This document shows positions 45,877-55,494 of a stretch of 64,000 nucleotides of DNA, piece by piece. Source of the DNA: Winogradskyella ursingii (lineage in GTDB: Bacteria; Bacteroidota; Bacteroidia; Flavobacteriales; Flavobacteriaceae); assembly GCF_013403975.1 (NCBI RefSeq), contig NZ_JABFDH010000002.1, positions 620,001 through 684,000 on the forward strand, read 5' to 3'. The notes beneath the pieces were generated by a model. It made no database searches, had not been told where the DNA came from, and saw nothing but the letters and a program-made list of their open reading frames with translations. The translations under genes and the position numbers were made by a program. Numbering within the stretch: position 1 is the stretch's first letter; each line of letters begins with the position of its first letter.

Positions 45877-46746
45877 ATGGCAAAAAAGCGAAAGAAAGAT
45901 AAGAAACTAGCCAAGAAGCTGCTTCACAAGTACCGTTTGGTCGTGCTTAACGAAGATACTTTTGAAGAACGCTTTGCTATTAAACTCACTAGGCTAAACG
46001 TATTTGTACTAGTGTCTCTTTCGGCTATTTTTCTGATTTTTTTCACGATTCTACTTATCGCTTTTACACCGCTTAGAGAATATATTCCAGGATATTCTTC
46101 TACACAATTAAAAAAACAGGCATCTAATCTAAATTACAAGACTGACTCCCTAGTGAATGAATTAGAGCTAAACAAGCAATACTACGCCTCAATCCGAAAA
46201 GTTTTAACAGGAGATGTTTCTACTGTAGAATTCGACAGGGACTCTATAATAGAGGCTGCTAAAAATGATGTTGGCATCATTGACGTAACTACGAATAAAG
46301 AAGATTCAATTTTAAGGGAGAAGGTTGATAAAGAGGATAAATACAACTTATTTGAGGGTGCCGGAGACAAATCTAACTATATACTGTTTCCACCCGTAAA
46401 TGGCACAATTTCAGAATCATATAACATTGAAGATAAGCATTTCGCAGTGGATGTTGTCGTGCCAAACAATACACCGGTAAAAGCCACGGCTGATGGTACA
46501 GTCATTTTTGCCGAATGGACAGTAGAAACCGGTTATGTTGTTATAATCGAACATAATCAAGAGCTCATTTCTGTTTATAAGCATAATTCTTCAATTACAA
46601 AATCACAAGGCGATTTGGTAAAAGCAGGTGAGGTGGTTGCGATGTCAGGAAACACCGGTGATTTAACCACAGGGCCACATTTGCATTTTGAACTTTGGAG
46701 TAAAGGTTATCCCGTGAACCCAACTAATTTTATTGATTTTCAGTAA
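45877..46746 (+). CDS. M23 family peptidase (LytM-type), membrane anchored
   Basis: 289 residues from the ATG at 45877 (MAKKRKKDKKLAKKLLH); an upstream extension from TTG is rejected. One membrane segment (FVLVSLSAIFLIFFTILLIA) precedes a coiled region and the M23 domain: KHFAVDVVVPNNTPVKATAD, VVIIEHNQELISVYKHNSS, TTGPHLHFELW. The first zinc ligand pair is visible as HFAVD and the last as HLHFE. It cleaves peptide cross-links in peptidoglycan or activates such enzymes. Its stop overlaps the GH3 start. Confidence 0.92.
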   Translation: MAKKRKKDKKLAKKLLHKYRLVVLNEDTFEERFAIKLTRLNVFVLVSLSAIFLIFFTILLIAFTPLREYIPGYSSTQLKKQASNLNYKTDSLVNELELNKQYYASIRKVLTGDVSTVEFDRDSIIEAAKNDVGIIDVTTNKEDSILREKVDKEDKYNLFEGAGDKSNYILFPPVNGTISESYNIEDKHFAVDVVVPNNTPVKATADGTVIFAEWTVETGYVVIIEHNQELISVYKHNSSITKSQGDLVKAGEVVAMSGNTGDLTTGPHLHFELWSKGYPVNPTNFIDFQ

Positions 46747-48248
46747 TGCCGTCATTTAAAGCTTCTCTATCAAAACCATTTGCTAAATTCATTGCTTTTC
46801 GTATTAAGCGGTGGGCTTCAAAACCTGTTGAAACCCAACAAAAAGTCTTTCAACATTTAATAGGTGAGGCAAAAAACACTTCGTTTGGTAAGGACCATGA
46901 ATTTTCATCTATAAATTCTTATGAAGATTTTAAAAACGCGGTACCGATTAGAGATTACGAAGATTTAAAACTCTATGTCGAGCGTGTAGTAAAAGGAGAA
47001 GCAGATGTGCTTTGGAAAGGAAAACCGCTCTATTTTGCCAAAACATCTGGCACTACTTCAGGAGCTAAATATATTCCTATCACGGCTGAAAGTATGCCGA
47101 CTCATGTAAATGCAGCTAGAAATGCCATTTTACTATACATTAATGAAACAGGTAACTCCAAATTTGTTGATGGTAAAATGATTTTTCTTCAAGGAAGTCC
47201 AGTTTTGGAAGAACAGAACGGCATAAAACTCGGAAGACTTTCAGGCATAGTAGCGCATTATGTTCCAAAATATCTTCAAAAAAACAGAATGCCAAGTTTA
47301 AAGACCAATTGCATTGAGGATTGGGAAACAAAGGTTGAAGCTGTAGTTGAAGAAACCATGGATGAAAACATGACAGTGATTTCTGGGATACCATCGTGGG
47401 TACAAATGTATTTCGAAAAACTCATAGAAAAAAAAGGAAAAAAAGTGGGTGAGATTTTCAAGAATTTTAACCTATTCATTTTTGGTGGTGTTAATTATGA
47501 ACCTTATCGAGCCAAGTTTGAAAGCTTAATCGGAAGAAAGGTAGATAGTATAGAGCTGTATCCTGCGAGTGAAGGATTTTTTGCGTTTCAAGACAAACAG
47601 AACGAACAAGGTATGTTGCTACAGCTCAACTCAGGTATATTTTATGAGTTTGTTGAAGCCGATAAATTTTTTGATGATAAATCTGAGCGAATAACCATTA
47701 AAGATGTTAAAATCGATGTTAATTATGTGATGGTCATCTCAACCACTGCTGGGCTTTGGGCTTATAACCTGGGAGATACGGTAATGTTCACCTCGCTTAA
47801 ACCGTATCGTATAGTTGTTAGCGGTAGAATAAAACACTTTATTTCGGCATTTGGAGAACATGTTATAGGAAAGGAAGTTGAGCAAGCCCTAAAAGAAGCT
47901 ACTGAGAACACTTTAATTTCCGTGAATGAATTTACAGTTGCGCCACAGATTAATCCAGAAAAAGGTCTACCATACCACGAATGGCTCATTGAGTTCGAAA
48001 ATGAACCCGATAATCTCGATGGTTTTATAGATAACCTAGACACGTCGCTACAGCAACAAAACAGCTATTATTTTGATTTGATAAAGGGAAAAGTTCTTAA
48101 GCCATTGAAAATATCAAAAGTGAAAAAAGACGGATTTCAAACTTATATGAAATCCATAGGTAAATTAGGTGGTCAAAATAAAATTCCAAGGTTGGCCAAC
48201 GACAGAAAAATTGCAGACGCACTTCATCAACAAAAATTAATCAAATAA
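46746..48248 (+). CDS. Bacterial GH3-family acyl-acid amido synthetase
   Basis: 500 residues. An adenylate-forming signature FAKTSGTTSGAKYIPIT is followed by YPASEGFFAF and GLWAYNLGDTVMFTS and the C-terminal lid with SGRIKHFISAFGEHV. Plant GH3 enzymes join amino acids to jasmonate or auxin through an acyl-AMP. In flavobacteria the homologue is widespread, but the substrate is unknown. It overlaps the M23 gene by one base and is followed by the DUF6909 gene after 27 bp. Confidence 0.88.
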   Translation: MPSFKASLSKPFAKFIAFRIKRWASKPVETQQKVFQHLIGEAKNTSFGKDHEFSSINSYEDFKNAVPIRDYEDLKLYVERVVKGEADVLWKGKPLYFAKTSGTTSGAKYIPITAESMPTHVNAARNAILLYINETGNSKFVDGKMIFLQGSPVLEEQNGIKLGRLSGIVAHYVPKYLQKNRMPSLKTNCIEDWETKVEAVVEETMDENMTVISGIPSWVQMYFEKLIEKKGKKVGEIFKNFNLFIFGGVNYEPYRAKFESLIGRKVDSIELYPASEGFFAFQDKQNEQGMLLQLNSGIFYEFVEADKFFDDKSERITIKDVKIDVNYVMVISTTAGLWAYNLGDTVMFTSLKPYRIVVSGRIKHFISAFGEHVIGKEVEQALKEATENTLISVNEFTVAPQINPEKGLPYHEWLIEFENEPDNLDGFIDNLDTSLQQQNSYYFDLIKGKVLKPLKISKVKKDGFQTYMKSIGKLGGQNKIPRLANDRKIADALHQQKLIK

Positions 48249-48275
48249 ACCTATATTTACACGCTAAATACGGAT

Positions 48276-49964
48276 ATGAGCCGAATAAAAAGACATGAAA
48301 GAACGAGAGCTCAAGAGAGTTCGAATGCAATTGAGCGTATGTACATTACCATGCGACACCTTTTTAATCGAGGGTTTTATAAGCCCATGGGTGTTTCAGG
48401 TGAGACACTAAGAGAATCCCTTTTGCTTTTAAGACCGGAAATCTATGGTTCAATAGGTGACGAAAAGGCGGAACTGGACGGGTTATTGTACGTTGTAGAT
48501 CGTTTACCTCATGGTATTGAAGAATGTACATTCATTAATCTTACAAGTGACGAAGGCTATACAAATTCTCATTTCACGCCTATAATTCCACCGAAAAGGA
48601 GGCGAAATTGTTATCGTATAGATGACGAGCAAATGAATATTGAAATTACTAGAGGACGCTCAGAGATTTATGATATTCTTACACACCTCACTTTTCTTTT
48701 CGTTGAATCGCACAAAATAAGTAAACGTGTAATTATTGACGATGAAGGTACCACGGTTAGAGATTGGATAAAACTTGAATCTGCTGTGAAGAAAGGAAAA
48801 AAACTCACGCAAAAAGAACGAGAAATAGCTATAACTCATACAGCTAATATTTTGGGAAGAACATTTAATGAGCTTACCGAGGCATACCCCAAGTTTGCAA
48901 CAACAGAGCAGCCGGAGCGTTTGTTGCACATAGTATATTGGCTAGGTAAGTTAGCTATTGAAGAGACAATAAATAACAACAAAAGAACGATTACTTTTAG
49001 TCCAGTATTGCGAGAACGCTTAGGTCATCACATTCATGGAGAAATTTGGGCAAACACCATTAAAACAGTACTCCATAAAAATGGATTGCTTGAGCGGCCT
49101 ATTCACATTATAAGTGCCAATATGCATAGTGTTATGAACTCTATATTTACGCACACCACATTAAAAGGTGTGGATGCTAAAAAGGATATTTTTGAAGTTT
49201 ATGCCGCTTTAAGCAATTCCAAAAATGCCGCCATGCGCAATAAAGTGAATAAAGCAGCGTTGCAAAATGGCATGATTTATATAAAAGATACTTCAGGTAC
49301 TAATATCGATGTTCAAATATTTGATACGGACAGAATAGACTTTTCCAAAACAAATTTCAAATATTCTGAAACTGAAAAAGAAAAGAAAGCAGTTATATTT
49401 GTTATGGATTATGCCTTTGGAGAGCAAGCTTATGAAACATTAGACGAGTTTTTAAAACCTATAAAGGTTGAGGGCAGGCAAGTTCATTTAGATGTGAAGT
49501 CCATTTCTATAATGGGAAAAGCAGGCATTTTAGAAGGAGGAAAGGGAGATATAATGATTCCTTCAGCACACATTTTTGAGGGTACAGCGGATAATTACCC
49601 TTTTAATAACGAACTCAATAAAATGTGTCTAGAGGATTGTGGAGTAGATGTTTACGAGGGCACAATGGTCACTGTTTTAGGCACATCTTTACAGAACAAA
49701 GAAATCTTAAAATTCTTTAAGAATTCAACTTGGAATGTGATTGGGCTGGAAATGGAAGGTGCGCATTACCAAAAAGCGATACAAGCCGCCGCTAAAGTTA
49801 GAGGGAGTATTAATGAAGATGTCAAAGTGAGATATGCTTATTATGCTAGTGATAACCCTTTAGAAACTGGGAGCACTCTAGCTTCCGGTGGTTTGGGAGC
49901 CTCTGGTGTTAAACCGACATATGTAATAACAAAAAAAATACTAGAACAAATATTCAATTCTTAA
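48276..49964 (+). CDS. DUF6909-like protein with nucleoside-phosphorylase-like C-terminal half
   Basis: 562 residues, a Bacteroidota family that I know as DUF6909. The N-terminal half is helical (IERMYITMRHLFNRGFYKPM, LRESLLLLRPEIYGSI). The C-terminal half contains IGLEMEGAHYQKAIQA, the pattern GxEMEGA by which nucleoside phosphorylases of the NP-I fold bind ribose, plus VYEGTMVTVLGTSLQN. It may be a two-domain enzyme of nucleotide metabolism; catalytic competence is not shown. It ends 3 bp before the Wzz-like gene. Confidence 0.75.
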   Translation: MSRIKRHERTRAQESSNAIERMYITMRHLFNRGFYKPMGVSGETLRESLLLLRPEIYGSIGDEKAELDGLLYVVDRLPHGIEECTFINLTSDEGYTNSHFTPIIPPKRRRNCYRIDDEQMNIEITRGRSEIYDILTHLTFLFVESHKISKRVIIDDEGTTVRDWIKLESAVKKGKKLTQKEREIAITHTANILGRTFNELTEAYPKFATTEQPERLLHIVYWLGKLAIEETINNNKRTITFSPVLRERLGHHIHGEIWANTIKTVLHKNGLLERPIHIISANMHSVMNSIFTHTTLKGVDAKKDIFEVYAALSNSKNAAMRNKVNKAALQNGMIYIKDTSGTNIDVQIFDTDRIDFSKTNFKYSETEKEKKAVIFVMDYAFGEQAYETLDEFLKPIKVEGRQVHLDVKSISIMGKAGILEGGKGDIMIPSAHIFEGTADNYPFNNELNKMCLEDCGVDVYEGTMVTVLGTSLQNKEILKFFKNSTWNVIGLEMEGAHYQKAIQAAAKVRGSINEDVKVRYAYYASDNPLETGSTLASGGLGASGVKPTYVITKKILEQIFNS

Positions 49965-49967
49965 AAT

Positions 49968-51023
49968 ATGAGTGAGAAATTACCAAAAGAGTCACAGAAC
50001 GAAGAAGTTGACTTAGGGCAGTTGTTTAAGATTATTGGAGACGCCTTTAATCGTTTGATAAAATTTATAGGAAGTATTTTTAAAGTTGTATTTGATGTTA
50101 TTATTTTGTTTTTGCTTTTTATCCAAAAACATCTAGTCAAATTTGCAATCGTTGGTATTATAGGTTTTTTAGTAGGGTATTTTGTTGACACAAAAACTGA
50201 AACGAGATACATATCAACCATGGTTTTAGAACCCAATTTTAACAGTGTTCAACAATTATATAATAACATAGATTTTTATAATGAATTAGCGGAGGCTGAA
50301 GACTCAACAGCACTTGCGGAAGCTTTGAACATTCCTGTAAGTGAATCGGCATTTATAAAAGAATTTAGTGTCGAATCCTATTCTGATGAAAACCAAAAAA
50401 TATTGTTGTTTGATAGATTTGTTCGTAGTTTGGATACAACAACTCAAAAAGCTATTGATATAGAAGCATATCTTGAAAATTTTAACTCTTATGATGCCCG
50501 TTTCCACACTGTTTCTGTGATTGCAACCGATAAAATGATTGCCAAAAAATCACAACCTGCTATTATTAATTCCATTTCAAAAAATGAATATTTTAATCTT
50601 CAAAAAGACATAAGTGAAATTAATATACAACTACAAGACAGTCTTTACAAAAAACAAATAGTTGAAATTGACTCATTGCAATTATTCTACAAAAAGGTAA
50701 TGATGAAAGAGTTAGATCGCCCAATGGAAGGCACAACAATTAGTTTAGGAGAAAATGGCACAAAAGAAAACAAGGAGATTGCCTTAATTGACAAAATGGA
50801 AGAATTGAAAACTAAGTTAGTGGAATTAAATAATCAACGGGCAAATAAATCAAATATTCTAAATGTGATTTCTGACTTTCCTTCGAAAGGAGTTGAGGTG
50901 CACGGCATAACGGAAAGCTATAAGTTTATTTTGCCATTATTCCTTGTGAGTTCAATGCTCTTGTTTTTTATGTTTCTTTCTTTAAATACCTATCTTACGA
51001 GGTATAAAAAAAATAGAGTATGA
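49968..51023 (+). CDS. Wzz-like polysaccharide chain-length/co-polymerase protein
   Basis: 351 residues. A cytosolic leader and two close N-terminal hydrophobic segments (VVFDVIILFLLFIQ, FAIVGIIGFLVGYFV) lead to a periplasmic region with helices and the C-terminal membrane segment FILPLFLVSSMLLFFMFLSL and a basic tail. The layout fits Wzz chain-length regulators of the PCP family, although residue motifs are weak. The last four bases overlap rfbB. It leads the polysaccharide operon. Confidence 0.7.
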   Translation: MSEKLPKESQNEEVDLGQLFKIIGDAFNRLIKFIGSIFKVVFDVIILFLLFIQKHLVKFAIVGIIGFLVGYFVDTKTETRYISTMVLEPNFNSVQQLYNNIDFYNELAEAEDSTALAEALNIPVSESAFIKEFSVESYSDENQKILLFDRFVRSLDTTTQKAIDIEAYLENFNSYDARFHTVSVIATDKMIAKKSQPAIINSISKNEYFNLQKDISEINIQLQDSLYKKQIVEIDSLQLFYKKVMMKELDRPMEGTTISLGENGTKENKEIALIDKMEELKTKLVELNNQRANKSNILNVISDFPSKGVEVHGITESYKFILPLFLVSSMLLFFMFLSLNTYLTRYKKNRV

Positions 51024-52027
51024 CTATTTTGGTTACTGGTGGAGCGGGCTTCATTGGCTCGAATTTCATTATCTATTTTTTAAAAAATCATACAACTGTT
51101 CGTATAATAAACTTAGACAAGCTCACTTATGCGGGTGAGCTTTCTAATTTATCAGAACTAGAGGGAAACAACAGATATACTTTTGTAAAAGGCGATATTT
51201 GCGATACAGCGCTCTTAAACCAATTATTTAAAAAATATAGCATATCTGGGGTCATTCATTTTGCTGCAGAATCTCATGTGGATAACTCTATAGAAAATCC
51301 AAATACATTTATTAGAACAAATATAAACGGTACTTTCAATTTATTAAACGTATCCAAAAATTTCTGGATGAAAGCACCGTTCATTTTCAATAAAGGTATG
51401 GAACATGCTAGATTCCACCATATTTCAACTGATGAAGTTTACGGTAGTTTAGGCAAAAAAGGGCTATTTACAGAACAGACACCTTATGCTCCCAATAGCC
51501 CATATAGTGCGTCAAAAGCCTCATCGGACTTTATAGTTAGAAGCTACTATCATACATACGGAATGAATGTAGTGACAACTAATTGCAGTAATAATTATGG
51601 GCCTAAACAACATGACGAAAAGTTGATTCCAACAATTATAAGAAAAGCTATTAACAATGAGAAGATTCCAATTTATGGTGATGGAAAAAATGTAAGAGAC
51701 TGGTTGTATGTGGAAGACCACTGTGCTGGTATAGACCTGGTTTTTCACAAAGGTAAATCAGGAGAAACATATAATATTGGAGGTAAAAACGAAAGAAACA
51801 ATTTATACATAGCAAATAAAATTTGTGATATTTTAGATAAATTAAAACCGAAAACTGTTCCGTATGCAGAGCAAATTACTTTTGTTCAGGATAGACCAGG
51901 ACACGACTATAGGTACGCAATTGATGCCAATAAAATTGAAAATGAGCTTGGCTGGGAAGCTAATGAAAATTTTGAAACAGGTATTATTAAAACAGTAAAT
52001 TGGTATTTAAAAAAGTATAAGAAATGA
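51020..52027 (+). CDS. rfbB: dTDP-glucose 4,6-dehydratase
   Basis: 335 residues. The NAD loop is [11 protein letters not shown] (residues 6-16), with [22 protein letters not shown] (catalytic Asp-Glu pair) and Tyr-x3-Lys in YSASKASSD. It converts dTDP-glucose to dTDP-4-keto-6-deoxyglucose, step 2 of dTDP-rhamnose synthesis. ATGA overlaps connect it to both neighbours, indicating an operon. Confidence 0.96.
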   Translation: MTILVTGGAGFIGSNFIIYFLKNHTTVRIINLDKLTYAGELSNLSELEGNNRYTFVKGDICDTALLNQLFKKYSISGVIHFAAESHVDNSIENPNTFIRTNINGTFNLLNVSKNFWMKAPFIFNKGMEHARFHHISTDEVYGSLGKKGLFTEQTPYAPNSPYSASKASSDFIVRSYYHTYGMNVVTTNCSNNYGPKQHDEKLIPTIIRKAINNEKIPIYGDGKNVRDWLYVEDHCAGIDLVFHKGKSGETYNIGGKNERNNLYIANKICDILDKLKPKTVPYAEQITFVQDRPGHDYRYAIDANKIENELGWEANENFETGIIKTVNWYLKKYKK

Positions 52028-52887
52028 AAGGTATTGTTTTAGCTGGTGGCTCAGGCACTAGACTTCATCCACTTACATTAGCCGTGAGTAAACAGCTAAT
52101 GCCTATTTACGACAAGCCTATGATTTATTACCCCATTTCAACATTGATGTGGGCAGGAATACAAGAAATACTTATTATTTCAACATCGAGTGACCTTCCG
52201 CTTTTTAAAAAATTATTAGGTGATGGAAAAGATTATGGCTGCCATTTTGAATATGCAGTCCAAGAAAAACCTAACGGATTAGCTGAGGCATTTGTTATAG
52301 GAGAAGATTTCATAGGAAGCGATAAAGTGGCACTCATATTGGGGGATAATATATTTTATGGCACTGGATTGGCAGATTTGCTTCAGAAAAACAATAATCC
52401 AGATGGCGGAATCATTTATGCCTATCATGTTCTTGACCCAGAACGTTATGGAGTAGTCAATTTTAATAGTCACGGAATAGCCATTTCTATAGAAGAGAAA
52501 CCAAAAAAACCAAAATCTAATTTTGCGGTTCCCGGAATCTATTTCTATGACAATTCTGTTGTAGAAATTGCTAAAAACATAAAACCCAGTCAAAGGGGAG
52601 AGCTTGAAATAACGGATGTTAATAAAATATACTTGCAACAAGGTAAGCTTAAGGTTAGCGTCTTGGACAAAGGCACAGCTTGGTTAGACACGGGAACTTT
52701 TAAATCGCTTATGCAGGCATCCCAGTTTGTTCAGGTAATTGAAGAAAGGCAAGGGTTAAAAATTGGAGCAATAGAAGAGGCGGCCTACAAAATGGGCTAT
52801 ATTGACACAAAACAATTCAAAAAAATTGTAAAACCATTGATAAAAAGTGGATACGGAAAACATTTATTGAGTATCATTTCCAAGTAA
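52024..52887 (+). CDS. rfbA: Glucose-1-phosphate thymidylyltransferase
   Basis: 287 residues. The nucleotidyl-transferase loop is [20 protein letters not shown] with Lys in [22 protein letters not shown] and [10 protein letters not shown] complete the family pattern. It makes dTDP-glucose from dTTP and glucose 1-phosphate, the first step of the pathway. Feedback inhibition by dTDP-rhamnose is typical. Confidence 0.97.
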   Translation: MKGIVLAGGSGTRLHPLTLAVSKQLMPIYDKPMIYYPISTLMWAGIQEILIISTSSDLPLFKKLLGDGKDYGCHFEYAVQEKPNGLAEAFVIGEDFIGSDKVALILGDNIFYGTGLADLLQKNNNPDGGIIYAYHVLDPERYGVVNFNSHGIAISIEEKPKKPKSNFAVPGIYFYDNSVVEIAKNIKPSQRGELEITDVNKIYLQQGKLKVSVLDKGTAWLDTGTFKSLMQASQFVQVIEERQGLKIGAIEEAAYKMGYIDTKQFKKIVKPLIKSGYGKHLLSIISK

Positions 52888-52891
52888 TAAT

Positions 52892-53437
52892 ATGCGAGTC
52901 GTTAAAACAAGTTTAGAGGGTTGCTTTATAATTCAACCAAGAATCTTTAAAGATGTACGCGGTTATTTTATGGAGAGCTTTAATCAGGAAAAATTCAAGA
53001 ATAAAACAGGTTTAGATATTTGTTTTGTTCAAGACAACGAATCACTTTCCTCAAAAGGTGTGCTTAGGGGTTTACATTTTCAACAAGGAGAATTCGCTCA
53101 GGCCAAATTAATAAGGGTTATTAAGGGAAGCGTGTTGGATGTAGTTGTGGATCTCAGAAAAAATTCAGAAACTTTCGGGAAACATTTTTCAGTAGAACTT
53201 TCAGAAAAAAACAAAAATCAGCTGTTCGTACCTAGGGGTTTTGCCCATGGGTTTGTGGTCTTAGAAGACCAGACACTTTTTAGCTACAAATGTGATAATT
53301 ATTACAATAAAAGTTCAGAAAGCGGAATTATGTACAATGACCCACTTCTCAATATCGATTGGCGATTATCAGAAAAAGAATTTATTCTTTCAGAAAAAGA
53401 TTTATCGTTACCAAATTTTAAAGATTTAAAATCATGA
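52892..53437 (+). CDS. rfbC: dTDP-4-dehydrorhamnose 3,5-epimerase
   Basis: 181 residues. RmlC motifs: RGYFMESFNQE, QDNESLSSKGVLRGLHFQ (catalytic His), KVIKGSVLDVVVDLRKNSETF and FVPRGFAHGFVVL. It epimerises dTDP-4-keto-6-deoxyglucose at C3 and C5. The stop overlaps the rfbD-cysQ start (ATGA). Confidence 0.97.
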   Translation: MRVVKTSLEGCFIIQPRIFKDVRGYFMESFNQEKFKNKTGLDICFVQDNESLSSKGVLRGLHFQQGEFAQAKLIRVIKGSVLDVVVDLRKNSETFGKHFSVELSEKNKNQLFVPRGFAHGFVVLEDQTLFSYKCDNYYNKSSESGIMYNDPLLNIDWRLSEKEFILSEKDLSLPNFKDLKS

Positions 53438-55080
53438 AAACCATACTTGTCACGGGAAAAGGTGGCCAGTTGGCGCAGTGCATTCGAGATGCATCCTCAA
53501 AATATTCGAATTTTAAGTTCATTTTTAAATCATCTACAGAATTAGATATTACTAACAATATAAAAGTAAATTCTTTTTTTAGTTCAGTATACAAAATTGA
53601 CTATTGTATCAACTGTGCAGCTTACACAGCGGTAGATAAAGCAGAGACCAATATTGACGAAGCAATTGAAGTTAATATTGAAGGTCCAAAAAACTTAGCT
53701 AATGCGTGCCTGAAAAATGGAGCTATATTAATTCACATTTCAACAGATTTTGTTTTTGACGGAAAACGTTCCATACCTTATGCTGAAAACTCTAAAACGA
53801 ACCCCTTAGGAATTTATGGCAAAACCAAACTCGAAGGAGAAAATATTGTCACTGAAATTTTAGACCAACACTTTATTATCAGAACATCTTGGTTGTATTC
53901 AGAATACGGAAGTAATTTTGTGAAAACAATGCTCAACCTTGTACAAAAAAAAGATGAATTAAGCATTGTTGGAGATCAAATAGGTAGTCCAACATACGCT
54001 AAAAATCTGGCGGACGCCATATTAAAATTTGTATATACTCAAAGCAATAACTATGGCATGTATCATTTTAGTAACAGAGGACAGTGTAGTTGGCACGATT
54101 TTGCAAAAGAGGTTTTTAATTTAAGTAACAATAAAATTAAATTGAACAAAATTCTATCCAAGGCTTATCCCACACCGGCAATCAGACCTAATTATAGCGT
54201 TTTGGACAGTTCAAAAATCCAGAGAGAATTAAATATTGAAATTCCTAATTGGAAAGAAAGTCTCGCTCAATGCATAGGCAATCTTACGTCAAAAAACAAT
54301 CTAAACATAGCAATTAAAGCGGCCCTAGATGCTGGTAAAGCTATAATGAAGATTTATGATTCTGAAATTGCCGTAGAGTATAAAGATGATAAGTCACCAT
54401 TAACAGAGGCGGACAAAAATGCCAATGCAGTAATCAATTCGTATCTAAGAAATACAGAATTTCCAATCATAAGCGAGGAAAATAAGCAAACCGATTACAG
54501 TATAAGAAAAACATGGGAAACCTGTTGGATTGTGGATCCTGTTGATGGCACCAAAGAGTTTATTAAGCGTAATGGAGAATTTACAGTAAATATTGCCTTG
54601 GTAAAAAACGGACAACCAGTTCTTGGAGTGATTTATGTTCCAGTTACTAAAACACTTTATGTTGGCAATGTTGAAGAAAAACAAGCTTTCAAAAAAGTTT
54701 TGGATTCACACGATATGGAAATCTCTAAAATTTTCGAGACTGTTGAAAGCTTGAATAAATCCAATTCAGCAAAATCAAAAATTAGAGTTGTTGGGAGTCG
54801 CTCTCACATGAACCAAGAAACCCTGGATTATGTTGAAGATTTAAAAGCACAAAAAAATAACGTCGAAATAGTTTCAAAAGGAAGTTCTTTAAAGTTTTGC
54901 CTAATTGCTGAAGGGGAAGCAGATATTTATCCAAGATTCGCACCTACAATGGAATGGGACACCGCAGCCGGGCAAGCAATTTGCAATGCAGTTGGCGTCC
55001 AAGTAATTTCTAAAGAAACCAATAAACCGCTGCTTTACAACAAAGAAAATCTACTAAACCCATGGTTTATAGTGTCTTAA
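53434..55080 (+). CDS. Fusion protein: dTDP-4-dehydrorhamnose reductase (RfbD) + 3'(2'),5'-bisphosphate nucleotidase (CysQ)
   Basis: 548 residues in one uninterrupted frame. Residues 1-284 are RfbD: Rossmann loop TGKGGQLAQ, STDFVFDG, Tyr128-x3-Lys132 in YGKTKLEGE, and the C-terminal NWKESLAQCI. Residues from about 287 are CysQ: LNIAIKAALDAGKAIM, SPLTEADKNAN, EEN, Asp368-Asp371 in DPVDGTKEF and Asp509 in WDTAAGQ. The first part makes dTDP-L-rhamnose; the second hydrolyses PAP from sulfotransferase reactions. The junction reads ACG TCA AAA AAC where a CysQ ATG would be expected, suggesting fusion by loss of stop and start. Confidence 0.93.
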   Translation: MKTILVTGKGGQLAQCIRDASSKYSNFKFIFKSSTELDITNNIKVNSFFSSVYKIDYCINCAAYTAVDKAETNIDEAIEVNIEGPKNLANACLKNGAILIHISTDFVFDGKRSIPYAENSKTNPLGIYGKTKLEGENIVTEILDQHFIIRTSWLYSEYGSNFVKTMLNLVQKKDELSIVGDQIGSPTYAKNLADAILKFVYTQSNNYGMYHFSNRGQCSWHDFAKEVFNLSNNKIKLNKILSKAYPTPAIRPNYSVLDSSKIQRELNIEIPNWKESLAQCIGNLTSKNNLNIAIKAALDAGKAIMKIYDSEIAVEYKDDKSPLTEADKNANAVINSYLRNTEFPIISEENKQTDYSIRKTWETCWIVDPVDGTKEFIKRNGEFTVNIALVKNGQPVLGVIYVPVTKTLYVGNVEEKQAFKKVLDSHDMEISKIFETVESLNKSNSAKSKIRVVGSRSHMNQETLDYVEDLKAQKNNVEIVSKGSSLKFCLIAEGEADIYPRFAPTMEWDTAAGQAICNAVGVQVISKETNKPLLYNKENLLNPWFIVS

Positions 55081-55494
55081 ATGAAAGATAATTCACGCAA
55101 AAGACATATTCTTAAGACCTTTACTTGGAGAGTTATCGGTACCTTGGATACCATAATTCTATCATGGCTTATTTCTGGCAGTCCGTTGTTTGGTATTCAG
55201 ATTGGGTTTATAGAAGTGGTTACAAAAATGATATTATATTATTTTCATGAAAGATTTTGGTTTAATTCAACAATAAAAAACGCCAATAAACGTCACATAT
55301 ATAAAACAATCACGTGGAGAATTGTAGGAACTTTAGACACCATGTTAATTGCGTGGATAATTACAGGCAACCCAGTTACGGGACTAAAAATTGGTGCTGT
55401 TGAGGTTGTTACAAAAATGGCATTGTACTATCTTCACGAAAAAATCTGGTATCGTGCAAATTACGGTTTATCGGAAAGAGATAATAAATTTTAA
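55081..55494 (+). CDS. DUF2061 membrane protein, two tandem repeats
   Basis: 137 residues. The same roughly 62-residue unit occurs twice: RKRHILKTFTWRVIGTLDTI and NKRHIYKTITWRIVGTLDTM, each followed by a hydrophobic pair of segments and a VEVVTKM-like end. DUF2061 genes are known to sit in sulfate-activation clusters beside cysC and cysQ; their role is unproven, with membrane transport or anchoring of the pathway as guesses. It starts directly after the fusion-gene stop and overlaps cysC by one base. Confidence 0.88.
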   Translation: MKDNSRKRHILKTFTWRVIGTLDTIILSWLISGSPLFGIQIGFIEVVTKMILYYFHERFWFNSTIKNANKRHIYKTITWRIVGTLDTMLIAWIITGNPVTGLKIGAVEVVTKMALYYLHEKIWYRANYGLSERDNKF

